Positions 1 through 8,900 of a stretch of DNA of 64,000 bases are shown here, one piece after another (within the stretch, counting starts at the first letter, position 1; the number at the start of each line of letters is the position of its first letter). Both the position numbers and the translations under genes were made by a program. A model generated the notes under the pieces. It saw nothing but the letters and a program-made list of their open reading frames with translations, had not been told where the DNA came from and searched no databases. Origin of the DNA: Flavobacterium psychrolimnae (GTDB taxonomy: Bacteria; Bacteroidota; Bacteroidia; Flavobacteriales; Flavobacteriaceae); contig NZ_QNUX01000005.1 of the NCBI RefSeq assembly GCF_003312425.1, positions 124,001 to 188,000 on the forward strand, written 5' to 3'.

Positions 1-35
1 TCGACTAAAAGTATTTTTTTATTTACATTTTCCAT
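1..35 (-). CDS. Response regulator, N-terminal fragment (cut by window edge)
   Basis: Reading leftwards from an ATG at 35, the first eleven codons give MENVNKKILLV, and the next codon begins GA (Asp or Glu). This is the typical start of a receiver domain: a short lead, a hydrophobic first strand, then an acidic pair. It begins 3 bases after the stop of the histidine kinase at 39-1622, so the two form one transcript and a cognate pair. The rest lies outside the window, so the output domain (OmpR-type would be usual) cannot be seen. Confidence 0.7.
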   Translation of the reverse strand, partial: MENVNKKILLV

Positions 36-38
36 ATT

Positions 39-1622
39 CTAATTTATTAATGGTAATTTTATAATGAAGGTACTCCCTTTTCCCTTTTCACTTTCTACAT
101 AAACTTGACCGTTGTGGTCGTCAACAATTCTTTTTACATATGCTAAACCTAATCCATGTCCTTTCACATTATGGATATCACCGGTATGCTCTCTGTAAAA
201 CTTTTCAAAAATTCTTTTCTGAGCAATTTTACTCATTCCCAAACCTTTATCTTTTACTTTAATAATAATCATGTCTTTGATATTCTCAGTAAAAATTTCA
301 ATCTCTGGAACGTTTGGAGAATATTTGATTGCATTCTCCAGGATATTCACAATCACATTGGTAAAATGAACATCATTAATTAAAACTGTAGTACGCACAG
401 CATTAAAATGGCTTTTAATTGTACCTTCTCTATCTTCCAAGATTAGATTTACATGCTCAATTGCATCGTTTATAATCTCATGGATATTATGTGATTCTTT
501 GATAATATTTAATTCTTTCTTTTCTAATTTAGAAATACGAAGTACATTTTCTACTTGGGCGTGCATTCGTTTGTTTTCATCCTTAATCATTTGAAGGTAT
601 CGCAAAACCTTTTCTTTATCATCAATTATTTTTGGATTTCTGATGGCATCCAAAGCTAAATTAATGGTAGCAATAGGTGTTTTGAACTCGTGTGTCATGT
701 TATTTATAAAATCATTCTTGATTTCAGAAATTTGTCTTTGACGAATTAATTGATTCAAAGCACTTGAATATGCAATAAGAATAATTAGCGTAAATATGAT
801 CGAAAGCACTGTTATACTTACCAGCTCTGACAACAAAAATTTCTTTTTGTGAGGAAATGTAACAAGTAATTGGTATTTACTGTTCCCTTCATTATCAGTA
901 AATATCGGAATAGAATACGTAGCTTCTTTATTGTATTTAAATTCGTTCGATTTTACAGCAGTCGCCAAATTATTATTGTAAATACTAAATTCGAATTTTG
1001 TATTTACACCAGATTCTTCTAATTCTTTTTTGATAAGTTTATTCAATGTTTCTTTAGAAACTCGTTCTTGAATAGGTAGAACAGAGGCGAAATCTTTGTA
1101 AAATATTTCAAATGAAGCGTTATCTAAAACATCTAAATTCCCTGTTTTTTCAACTCTAATATCAGGAATTAAACTTTGTGTTACCCCTGATTTATCAATA
1201 GAATTATTGTTATAAACTTCTGTGACGCGTTTAGAACTGAAGCTCTTGAATTTCTCACTATCAAATTTTTTATCAAAGAACGTTGGCGAAATATTATAAT
1301 CTTCAGAAATTATACTGTTTGAATATATAATTGTTTTATTAGTTCTCGGATTTTTTTGAACATAATAAAATTCTAATATATCATCCTTTTTGGGTACTTT
1401 TCCTGTACTGTCTTTGTAATGATTTATTTTATCATAAAAATTGTACGCTTCCTGCTTTTGAACCTTATCTGCCACATTACCAATCACTTGCTTAACATGG
1501 AATTTAAATTGCTCATCATTATTTTTAAAAGACGTATTAAACCAATACACCTGAACAAGAATAATCCCAATTAGGGACAAGCTCATTAATAAAACAAGTA
1601 ATCTAAAAAAAAGTTTATTCAT
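39..1622 (-). CDS. Two-pass membrane sensor histidine kinase
   Basis: A 527-residue sensor kinase. Residues about 5-27 form a first membrane helix and about 264-286 a second, leaving a periplasmic sensing region of some 235 residues that I do not recognise. The dimerisation/phosphoacceptor domain follows directly, with phospho-accepting His311 in the H-box NNMTHEFKTPIATI. The C-terminal ATPase domain shows an N-box (NVIVNILENAIKYS) and glycine-rich G-boxes (DKGLGMS, GHGLGLAYV). No HAMP domain is evident between helix 2 and the H-box. The stop lies 3 bases before the start of a response-regulator gene at 35, so the pair is co-transcribed. The stimulus is unknown. Confidence 0.93.
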   Translation of the reverse strand: MNKLFFRLLVLLMSLSLIGIILVQVYWFNTSFKNNDEQFKFHVKQVIGNVADKVQKQEAYNFYDKINHYKDSTGKVPKKDDILEFYYVQKNPRTNKTIIYSNSIISEDYNISPTFFDKKFDSEKFKSFSSKRVTEVYNNNSIDKSGVTQSLIPDIRVEKTGNLDVLDNASFEIFYKDFASVLPIQERVSKETLNKLIKKELEESGVNTKFEFSIYNNNLATAVKSNEFKYNKEATYSIPIFTDNEGNSKYQLLVTFPHKKKFLLSELVSITVLSIIFTLIILIAYSSALNQLIRQRQISEIKNDFINNMTHEFKTPIATINLALDAIRNPKIIDDKEKVLRYLQMIKDENKRMHAQVENVLRISKLEKKELNIIKESHNIHEIINDAIEHVNLILEDREGTIKSHFNAVRTTVLINDVHFTNVIVNILENAIKYSPNVPEIEIFTENIKDMIIIKVKDKGLGMSKIAQKRIFEKFYREHTGDIHNVKGHGLGLAYVKRIVDDHNGQVYVESEKGKGSTFIIKLPLIN

Positions 1623-1681
1623 CGAAACAAATTTAGCATTTTAACAATATATTAAATAATAGATTAACCAAACATTAACAC

Positions 1682-2278
1682 CTAAGTATGTTTTTGTTTA
1701 ATCTTTAAAATTTTAAGAATTTGATCAACTTCTCGTTTTGCAGTATCTAGAGAAATATTTTCAACGACAAAATCACTTTTTGCAATTCGTTTTTCATCGG
1801 GCCATTGCGCTTCCATTTTTTTCAAAACAAGTTCGCGAGTAGTTTTGTCACGCTCTAGAACACGCTTCAGCCTTGTTTCTATTGGAGCTGTGACTGTTAT
1901 GATTATATCGCATTCTTTATATCGTCCACTTTCAAATAAAATAGCCGCTTCATAAATAATGTAAGGAACTGTTTTATTTTCTAAAAGCCAGAGTTCAAAA
2001 TGTTTTTTTACGGCAGGATGAACAATATTGTTTAGTTTTTCTAGTTTTTCGGGATCGTTAAATACGATTTTGGCTAGTTTTTCTCGATTCAGTATCCCAT
2101 TTTCAAAAATATCCTCCTCAAACGTGTTTTTAATAGCGTTTATTATTTCTGGAGATTGCATGATTTTTCTAGCTTCATCATCAGCAATATAAACTGGAAT
2201 CCCAAAGGATTGAAAATACTTTGCAATCGTAGTTTTTCCACTTCCGATACCGCCAGTTAAACCTATTATTTTTGTCAT
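1682..2278 (-). CDS. coaE: Dephospho-CoA kinase
   Basis: Phosphorylates the 3'-hydroxyl of dephospho-CoA with ATP, the last step of coenzyme A synthesis, in the cytoplasm. At 198 residues it is normal for the family. The P-loop GGIGSGKT is at residues 9-16, followed by the family-typical DDEARKIM region; the LID-like basic stretch RLKRVLERD lies in the C-terminal half. It starts 1 base after the stop of the glycosyltransferase at 2280-3281, so the two are probably co-transcribed. Another CoA gene, coaBC, lies 5 kb away on the same strand. Confidence 0.95.
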   Translation of the reverse strand: MTKIIGLTGGIGSGKTTIAKYFQSFGIPVYIADDEARKIMQSPEIINAIKNTFEEDIFENGILNREKLAKIVFNDPEKLEKLNNIVHPAVKKHFELWLLENKTVPYIIYEAAILFESGRYKECDIIITVTAPIETRLKRVLERDKTTRELVLKKMEAQWPDEKRIAKSDFVVENISLDTAKREVDQILKILKIKQKHT

Positions 2279-2279
2279 A

Positions 2280-3281
2280 TTACACTTTAAAGAATAATTC
2301 AGGAAAAGCTTCTTGAGGTTTTTGTTTTAAAATGATAATTTTACAATAGGATTTTATAAAACCTAAACCGTACCCGTAAAACTGTTTCCAAACTGCTATT
2401 AACGATAAATAGCCAATTTTAACGCTCTTATTCTGGTATGAAGACACCAAAAACAGTACCAAAAAGTAAATAAAATACAACTGAAGCAAATAATCAAAAT
2501 TAAAAATCAACAGCAATATTATTGAAAAGAAAAGTCCAATTATGAAAACCGAAGGAAAGAAAAAAGTTAGTTTATTGTATTTTGGATACCAACTATTTAA
2601 AATTGGTCGTGCTTTTCCAAATTTATTCACCTGAATTGAAAACTTATCCCAATCGATTCTTCTCTTGTGATAAACATAAGCATTTGGGAAAAGTTTGGTT
2701 TCAAAACCTAAATTCCACAAGCGAATGGACAAATCAGGATCTTCTCCGGGATGGATATTTCCGAAACCTTTCGAGGCTTCAAAAGCTTTTCGTGACAATC
2801 CCATATTAAAACTTCTGGGCTGAAACTTATCAATTTTTTCAGAACCACCGCGGATTCCACCAGTTGTTAAAAAAGAAGTCATTGCAAAATTAATCGCTTT
2901 CTGAATATCCGAAAAACTATCCAAAGCTTTATCAGGACCCCCAAAACAATCCACATAATTCTGTTTTAAAGCGTTGTCAACTTCCAATAAATACTGCGTT
3001 GGAATAATACAATCCGAATCAAAAATGATGAAATAATCACCTCTGGCTTTTTGCATTCCATAATTCCTGGAAGCGCCAGGTCCTGAATTTTCTTTGTAGT
3101 GATATGAAATATCAAGTCGGTCTCCATATTTCTGAGCAATATCTTTACAAACTAAAGTGGACCCATCTTCTACTAATACAATTTCAAAAATTTCTTTATA
3201 TGTAGTGTGAGACAAACTTTCTAAAAGCTCGTCAACTTCGTCAGGACGATTATAAACGGGTATAATGAGGGAAAAAAACAT
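2280..3281 (-). CDS. Family 2 glycosyltransferase with C-terminal membrane segments
   Basis: A GT-A fold, inverting-type sugar transferase of 333 residues. The N-terminal catalytic domain starts with LIIPVYNRPDE, has the nucleotide-contacting EDG at 38-40 and the metal-binding DSD at 88-90; the later HPGEDPDL motif fits the catalytic-base region. From about residue 238 there are two hydrophobic helices, so the enzyme sits on the inner membrane. Donor and acceptor cannot be read from sequence; a lipid-linked or surface glycan is likely. The only close partner is coaE, so context does not narrow the role. A 127-base gap separates it from fabV. Confidence 0.85.
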   Translation of the reverse strand: MFFSLIIPVYNRPDEVDELLESLSHTTYKEIFEIVLVEDGSTLVCKDIAQKYGDRLDISYHYKENSGPGASRNYGMQKARGDYFIIFDSDCIIPTQYLLEVDNALKQNYVDCFGGPDKALDSFSDIQKAINFAMTSFLTTGGIRGGSEKIDKFQPRSFNMGLSRKAFEASKGFGNIHPGEDPDLSIRLWNLGFETKLFPNAYVYHKRRIDWDKFSIQVNKFGKARPILNSWYPKYNKLTFFFPSVFIIGLFFSIILLLIFNFDYLLQLYFIYFLVLFLVSSYQNKSVKIGYLSLIAVWKQFYGYGLGFIKSYCKIIILKQKPQEAFPELFFKV

Positions 3282-3354
3282 AAATATAAAGTGTGGTATT
3301 AACGTGTATTTTTAGACTTAAAAAATTTTAACAAATGTAATCTTTATCCATAAA

Positions 3355-3383
3355 AAAACCATCAACTATTAATTGATGGTTTT
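3355..3383 (-). terminator. Intrinsic terminator after fabV
   Basis: Perfect 11-base arms AAAACCATCAA (3355-3365) and TTGATGGTTTT (3373-3383) around a 7-base loop, followed on the minus strand by a run of T. It lies 25 bases beyond the fabV stop, so it should end that transcript. Confidence 0.85.
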
Positions 3384-3408
3384 GAAAATATTTTATTCAG
3401 TAATTTGA

Positions 3409-4599
3409 TTAGCCAATACTTTCGATGTTTACCACTTCGTTTGTTTCGGCTTTGTAATCTACTCCATCCACGTCAAAACCAAATAAATTATAAAAATCTT
3501 TTCTATAACCTTCTAAATCTCCTATTTCAGCTAAATTTTCAGTAACAGCTTCCACCCATAATTTAGCCACTTTTTCCTGAACGTCAGGACGCATTTCTAA
3601 ATCATCAATACGGATTCTTCCTTTTTCATCAACCGGAACTTCATTTCCAGTATACAATCTTTCTTGATACAAACGTTGAATTTGTTCGATACAACCTTCG
3701 TGAATTCCTTCCTCTTTCATTATTCTGTACAATAGTGAAATGTACAATGGAATAACCGGAATTGCAGAACTTGCTTGTGTTACTAATGCTTTGTTTACTG
3801 AAACAAATGCTTTTCCGTTAATCGCCGCAAGGCTATCAGTAATGGCAAAGGCAGTAGCTTCAAGATGATCTTTGGCACGACCAATAGTTCCTTTTCTATA
3901 AACCGCTTCAGTCAATGATGGCCCAATATAAGAATAAGCAACCGTTGTAGCGCCAGGAGCCAACAGGTTTTGAGCTTTCAATGCATCAATCCACATTGCC
4001 CAATCTTCACCGCCCATAACGGCAACTGTATTTTCAATATCGTCACCACTACAAGGCTCAATTGAAATTTCTGATACTTTACCGGAATGAAAATCAACGG
4101 TTTTATTCGTAAAAGTACTTCCGATTGGTTTCAGTGTAGAACGATGCAAAACTCCCGTAACTGGATGCATACGTACAGGTGATGCTAAACTGTAGATTAC
4201 CAAGTCTACTTGACCTAAATCAGCTTTTATAAGATCTAATGTTTGTTGCTTTATTTCATTCGAAAATGCATCGCCATTGATACTTTTGGCATATAATCCT
4301 GCGTTGTGCGCTTCATTTTCAAAAGCAGCGGAATTATACCAACCTGGAGAAGCTGTTTTTCCTTCAGAAGGCGCTTTTTCAAAAAATACACCAATTGTAG
4401 CTGCATCTGAACCAAAAGCACTTGTAATACGTGAAGCCAAACCAAAACCGGTTGAAGCACCTATTACTAATACTTTCTTTGCACCGTCAATAGCTCCTTT
4501 TGATTTTATGTATTCGATTTGATTTTTAACATTTTGTTCGCATCCTTTTGGGTGTGATGTCGTACAAATAAATCCTCTCATTCTTGGTTCTATAATCAT
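3409..4599 (-). CDS. fabV: Trans-2-enoyl-ACP/CoA reductase FabV
   Basis: NADH-dependent enoyl reductase that completes each round of fatty-acid elongation; FabV enzymes are known to be much less sensitive to triclosan than FabI. The 396 residues match the usual family length. The N-terminal block (IIEPRMRGFICTTSHP) is diagnostic. The Rossmann nucleotide loop VLVIGASTGFG follows at about 44-54, and the catalytic Tyr-X8-Lys pair is Tyr234 and Lys243 (YRKGTIGRAK). It appears to be a single-gene unit with its own terminator. No FabI is visible in the window, so this may be the sole or a second enoyl reductase. Confidence 0.97.
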   Translation of the reverse strand: MIIEPRMRGFICTTSHPKGCEQNVKNQIEYIKSKGAIDGAKKVLVIGASTGFGLASRITSAFGSDAATIGVFFEKAPSEGKTASPGWYNSAAFENEAHNAGLYAKSINGDAFSNEIKQQTLDLIKADLGQVDLVIYSLASPVRMHPVTGVLHRSTLKPIGSTFTNKTVDFHSGKVSEISIEPCSGDDIENTVAVMGGEDWAMWIDALKAQNLLAPGATTVAYSYIGPSLTEAVYRKGTIGRAKDHLEATAFAITDSLAAINGKAFVSVNKALVTQASSAIPVIPLYISLLYRIMKEEGIHEGCIEQIQRLYQERLYTGNEVPVDEKGRIRIDDLEMRPDVQEKVAKLWVEAVTENLAEIGDLEGYRKDFYNLFGFDVDGVDYKAETNEVVNIESIG

Positions 4600-4694
4600 A
4601 CTCTTGGTTATTCGTTTTTTATTTATTCGTGTAATCGTTTTATTGCTGATGCAAATATCTTGCTTTTATGAGGAAACAAATATAAAGTAAAATA

Positions 4695-6347
4695 TTAGTT
4701 CAACAAGTCTTTCGCATGATTTAAGGCAGAATCAGAAACGATTGTTCCTGATAACATTTGCGCTATTTCAACTATTCTTTCCTCTTGATTTAAAAGCTTC
4801 AATTCGGATTGCGTATCCTCACCAACCGTAGATTTGAACACTTTGAAATGGGCATTTCCTTTTGCCGCGATTTGCGGTAAATGCGTAATGGCAAAAATTT
4901 GCATCTCTTGACTCATTTCCTTCATAATTTCGCCCATTCTGATGGCAATTTCTCCGGAAACACCTGTGTCAATCTCATCAAAAATTAAGGTTGGTAATTT
5001 TGAGTATTGTGCCAATATCGCCTTCACAGCTAACATAATCCTTGACATTTCGCCGCCGGAAGCCACTTTTTTCAACAATCCGAAATCAGTTCCTTTATTC
5101 GCTGAAAATAAAAACTGAAGTTCATCTTTTCCGTTTTGAAAATAGGTTTCAGTACTATTTATAGCAATATTGAAACGTATATTTGGCATTCCCAACGTTT
5201 CTAAAATGGCAATCAATTTCTGAGATAAAACTGGAACAGCTTCCACCCTATTGTTGTGGATTGTTTCCGAAAAAGTATCTAACTCAACTGTTTTTTGTTC
5301 GATAGCAACAGTCAATGCCGAAATTTCCTCTTCCATATTACCCAATTCTAAAACTGAATTTTCCAGTTTAGCTTGAATTTCCAGTAATTCATCCACAGAT
5401 AAAACCTGATGTTTCTTTTGCAAATTAAAAATAACCTGAAGCTTTTGACTGATTAAGTCCAATTGTTCCGGATCATTAATCAATTTTTCAGAACAACGAT
5501 TCATTTCATTTGAAATATCATCAAACTCGATAGTTATGCTTGTAATTCGTTCCAGTAAAGACTGATATTCATCTGAAAAAGGAGCGATTTTTTGTAATGA
5601 AACCTTAATTTCATTCAAATTATGCAGAACTCCTATTTGTTCTTCATTGGCTATAGCCAAAGATCTATCGATAGACTCCTTGATAATCTCTACATTATTC
5701 AACTTCTCAAAATCAGCTTCCAAAACTTCTTGTTCACCTGATTTTAATTGCGCTACCACCAATTCATCCAGCAAAAAAGTATTGTATTCCTGCTCTTTCT
5801 TTGATTCGCTCTGTCTTTTCAGCAACGAATTCAATTTAGATTTGTCTGATTTATAACTCTTCAAAACCGATTGATATCCTAGAATCGTCTCTTTATTGGC
5901 TGCAATAGCATCTATAATATTGAACTGCACATTTTCATCTGAAAGTTCTTGTGTTTGCTGTTGCGAATGAATATCGATTAAAAACAAACTCAATTCCTGC
6001 AGCTCTTGAAGATTTACTGGACTGTCATTTATAAAAGCCCTAGATTTTCCAGAAGGCAGGATTTCTCTTCTAATAATGGTATCATTTTCATAATCCAGAT
6101 CATTTTCCTCAAAGAAAGGCAACAAATTATATTTAGAGATTTCAAAATGAGCTTCGATGACACACTTTTCTTCCTTGTTTTTCAAAGAAGTTAAATCGGC
6201 TCGTTTTCCTAAAACCAATCCTAATGCACCTAAAATTATTGATTTACCAGCACCCGTTTCTCCAGTAATTGTTGAAAAACCTTTTGAAAAATCGATACTC
6301 AATTTTTCTATTAAAGCATAGTTTTTTATCGAAAGTGACGTTATCAT
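4695..6347 (-). CDS. recN: DNA repair protein RecN (SMC-like ATPase)
   Basis: SMC-family ATPase acting in the cytoplasm on double-strand breaks during recombinational repair. Walker A GETGAGKS is at residues 29-36. A long coiled-coil middle (about 150-380) connects to the C-terminal half, where the ABC signature SGGEMS begins at Ser430 and Walker B LIFDEIDTG has its Asp457-Glu458. The length of 550 is typical. It is the last gene of the bamD-omega-coaBC-DUF4835-recN run, 53 bases after the DUF4835 gene. Confidence 0.97.
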   Translation of the reverse strand: MITSLSIKNYALIEKLSIDFSKGFSTITGETGAGKSIILGALGLVLGKRADLTSLKNKEEKCVIEAHFEISKYNLLPFFEENDLDYENDTIIRREILPSGKSRAFINDSPVNLQELQELSLFLIDIHSQQQTQELSDENVQFNIIDAIAANKETILGYQSVLKSYKSDKSKLNSLLKRQSESKKEQEYNTFLLDELVVAQLKSGEQEVLEADFEKLNNVEIIKESIDRSLAIANEEQIGVLHNLNEIKVSLQKIAPFSDEYQSLLERITSITIEFDDISNEMNRCSEKLINDPEQLDLISQKLQVIFNLQKKHQVLSVDELLEIQAKLENSVLELGNMEEEISALTVAIEQKTVELDTFSETIHNNRVEAVPVLSQKLIAILETLGMPNIRFNIAINSTETYFQNGKDELQFLFSANKGTDFGLLKKVASGGEMSRIMLAVKAILAQYSKLPTLIFDEIDTGVSGEIAIRMGEIMKEMSQEMQIFAITHLPQIAAKGNAHFKVFKSTVGEDTQSELKLLNQEERIVEIAQMLSGTIVSDSALNHAKDLLN

Positions 6348-6400
6348 TTACTATATTATTTTTTTGGAAGAATTTAAATTAAACTAAAATTGAAGACCAA

Positions 6401-7285
6401 TTAATATTTAATAGAAACCCATTTACTTGAGTTCAAAGGAGAAATTTTATTCAGATTATCGACTAAATCTGAGATAGTGATACTTGGACCACCAGAAAAA
6501 ATAGAGACTATTTCGTCTGATTTAGCATCAAAAAAAACACGTGTCAAAAAGGCATTAGGTCTGGTTAGATTTAATTTCGCCAAATTAACCAAAGATCCTT
6601 TTATTTTTTCTTTCGAAGCTTTCAAATCCTGACTCATCAAGTCTAATCCAGTATGGTAATCAAACATGGTTTGTCTGACTTGTTTGAATGTAGGAGATAA
6701 AATATCATTTATCAAAAAATAGCGATTTTGATTTCCATCAGCTTGACTCCATCCTTTTGATCCTCCTTGCTGCGCAACGTTCGCAATATTTTGAGCGATT
6801 TCAAAATTTGGCGTTCCGGACTCAGCAACAAATGTGTCTGCATCCATTGCTAAAATCATATAACTGTAAAACGCAAGAACAGAAACTAAATTAGAATCGA
6901 ACGTAGTTGGATTAAAAATCAAATTTTCAAATTCTATGTATCTGAAATTAAAATCTTTGTCATTATAATTTAATACCGGTGACGCATATGACGAATTAAA
7001 AACCGGCCTGGAAGATTGTACTTGGATTGTGGCTGTAAATTGATCCGAACTATTTGAAGAAACAGTGATATACATGGAACAATTAATCTTTTCACTTTGT
7101 TTAAGTGCCTGACCTGTCCAATCTGTTTTATTTAAAAACTCGCTTATTGAGGTTTCTAATGTTTTAAAAACTTGCTGATTTGTGGCGCTCAATCTTTGCG
7201 AATCTACGGTCACGACACAATTTAATTGTTGCGCTTGGGCAAAACCAAAAATAAAAAGCAGCAAAAAAGTAAGTATTCTATTCAT
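6401..7285 (-). CDS. DUF4835 family secreted protein
   Basis: A 294-residue protein with a clear Sec signal peptide (MNRILTFLLLFIFGFAQA, cleaved near residue 18) and a beta-rich mature part with no catalytic motif I can name. I recognise it as DUF4835, a family of unknown function mostly found in Bacteroidota, usually between coaBC and recN as here (63 bases after coaBC, 53 before recN). Since it travels with bamD, a periplasmic or outer-membrane role is plausible, but this is inference from neighbours. Confidence 0.8.
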   Translation of the reverse strand: MNRILTFLLLFIFGFAQAQQLNCVVTVDSQRLSATNQQVFKTLETSISEFLNKTDWTGQALKQSEKINCSMYITVSSNSSDQFTATIQVQSSRPVFNSSYASPVLNYNDKDFNFRYIEFENLIFNPTTFDSNLVSVLAFYSYMILAMDADTFVAESGTPNFEIAQNIANVAQQGGSKGWSQADGNQNRYFLINDILSPTFKQVRQTMFDYHTGLDLMSQDLKASKEKIKGSLVNLAKLNLTRPNAFLTRVFFDAKSDEIVSIFSGGPSITISDLVDNLNKISPLNSSKWVSIKY

Positions 7286-7348
7286 CTGTAGATTTCTATT
7301 TTATCGGTTTTGTATAAATACAACTATTTGAGAATGCGATTACAATTA

Positions 7349-8566
7349 TTATCGCTGAATCCCAAAATGTGTCATTACTTTGTTTAGGATATCATCTGCA
7401 ACAGCTTCTTTCGATTTTAATTCCATAGGTTCAATATGGAAAAATTTATCAATAAAAGTAACCTTATTGGTTGGTTTACCAAAACCAGCGCCTTGATCTT
7501 GCAGCGAATTTAAAACTATCAAATCTAAGTTTTTTTTCTGAATTTTTAGCTTTGCATTTTCAATTTCATTTTCTGTTTCCAAAGCAAAACCAATAAGAAA
7601 CTGGTTTTTCTTTTGAACTCCCAATGAAGCCAAAATATCTTTCGTTTTTTCGAGTTCTATTACAAAATTATCAGCAGCTTTCTTTATTTTTTGTGCCGAA
7701 ACGTTTTTAGGCTTGTAATCTGCAACGGCTGCAGCAGCAATAGCTACATCTGTATCGCCATAAAATTGATGACAAGCAATATACATTTCTTCTGCAGAAA
7801 CTACAGGAATAACATTAATCAATGGATTTGAAACCTTACAATTTGTAGGTCCGGAAACCAAAATCACCGAAGCTCCCAGATTTGCTGCACTAATCGCGAT
7901 ATCAAAACCCATTTTTCCAGAAGAATGATTTCCTATAAAACGCACCGGATCTATTGCTTCGTAGGTAGGACCTGCTGTGATTAATATTTTTTTTCCTTTA
8001 AGCGGCAATTTACTGTTTAAATCATCTTCAATAAAAGCCACTATATTTTCAGGTTCAGCCATTCTGCCTTCACCGGATAATCCGCTTGCCAGTTCACCGC
8101 TTTCGGCTGGAATGATTGTATTCCCAAATTGTGTAAGAAAGGAAAAATTAGCTATCGTTGACGGATGTTTGTACATGTCTAAATCCATTGCCGGCGCGAA
8201 ATATACCGGACATTTTGCCGATAAATATGCTGCTATCAAAAGATTGTCGCAAGTACCATTTGTCATTTTAGACAGAGTATTTGCTGTTGCGGGAGCAATA
8301 ACCATCAAATCAGCCCAAAGCGCTAATTCAACATGATTATTCCATTTTTCATTCTCATCGTCTTGATTGTAAAAACTGGAGTGTACAGGATTTTTAGATA
8401 ACGTAGATAACGTAAGAGGAGTTACAAAATCCTTAGAAGCAGGTGTCATTATCACTTGGACATGTGCACCTGCTTTTATGAAAAGTCGTACTAATGAGGC
8501 TGTTTTATAGGCTGCAATTCCACCAGAAATTCCTAGTAAAATTTTCTTACCGCTTAAAACTGACAT
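7349..8566 (-). CDS. coaBC: Bifunctional phosphopantothenoylcysteine decarboxylase / phosphopantothenate-cysteine ligase
   Basis: Two consecutive steps of coenzyme A synthesis in one chain of 405 residues. The N-terminal flavoprotein half (about 1-180, CoaC) starts GKKILLGISGGIAAYK and keeps the catalytic His78. The C-terminal half (CoaB) has ITAGPTYEAIDPVRFIGN and the region AAAVADYKPK. Two classical CoaC residues differ: the PXMN motif reads PAMD (Asp128 for Asn), and the ACG...GRM loop reads ASG...GRM (Ser161 for Cys). Both sit at the same offset from the E. coli positions as His78. It starts 8 bases after the omega gene. Confidence 0.96.
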   Translation of the reverse strand: MSVLSGKKILLGISGGIAAYKTASLVRLFIKAGAHVQVIMTPASKDFVTPLTLSTLSKNPVHSSFYNQDDENEKWNNHVELALWADLMVIAPATANTLSKMTNGTCDNLLIAAYLSAKCPVYFAPAMDLDMYKHPSTIANFSFLTQFGNTIIPAESGELASGLSGEGRMAEPENIVAFIEDDLNSKLPLKGKKILITAGPTYEAIDPVRFIGNHSSGKMGFDIAISAANLGASVILVSGPTNCKVSNPLINVIPVVSAEEMYIACHQFYGDTDVAIAAAAVADYKPKNVSAQKIKKAADNFVIELEKTKDILASLGVQKKNQFLIGFALETENEIENAKLKIQKKNLDLIVLNSLQDQGAGFGKPTNKVTFIDKFFHIEPMELKSKEAVADDILNKVMTHFGIQR

Positions 8567-8574
8567 AGAACCTA

Positions 8575-8892
8575 TTATTTATTTGAATCTCTGTGGTAGA
8601 TTTTACCGTCTAACCATTCTTGAACTGCTAAAGCGTGTGGCTTAGGCAATTTTTCGTAAAATTTTGAAACCTCAATTTGCTCTTTGTTTTCAAAAACTTC
8701 TTCAAGACTGTCATTATATGTAGCAAATTCTTCCAATTTCTCTGTCAATTCTTTTTTAATTTCAGAATTGATTTGGTTTGCTCTTTTAGCCATAATGGTT
8801 ATCGCTTCATACACATTACCAGTAGGTTCTTCAATAACATTTTTATTGTATGTTATTGTATTTACTGGAGCATTCGTCTTTTTTAAATCCAT
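8575..8892 (-). CDS. rpoZ: RNA polymerase omega subunit, Bacteroidota type
   Basis: A 105-residue protein with the omega/RPB6-like core: a segment GNVYEAITIMAKRANQI followed by an acidic helix and a C-terminal PKPHALAVQEWLDGKI. Omega helps beta-prime fold and join RNA polymerase. The Bacteroidota form differs enough from enterobacterial RpoZ that automatic tools often leave it as hypothetical. It begins 8 bases after bamD and ends 8 bases before coaBC, so it is firmly inside this operon. The gene symbol is by family; the functional assignment is inferred from this family and position. Confidence 0.8.
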   Translation of the reverse strand: MDLKKTNAPVNTITYNKNVIEEPTGNVYEAITIMAKRANQINSEIKKELTEKLEEFATYNDSLEEVFENKEQIEVSKFYEKLPKPHALAVQEWLDGKIYHRDSNK

Positions 8893-8900
8893 GACTTTAT

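Noticed and set aside
156..383. Plus-strand ORF of 75 codons inside the histidine kinase gene
   Set aside because: It lies wholly in the ATPase domain coding region of the opposite strand and has no signal, motif or promoter; it is a shadow reading frame.
7977..8336. Plus-strand ORF of 119 codons antisense to coaBC
   Set aside because: The coaBC frame has all motifs of a known enzyme; the antisense product is of unlikely composition and matches no domain I know.
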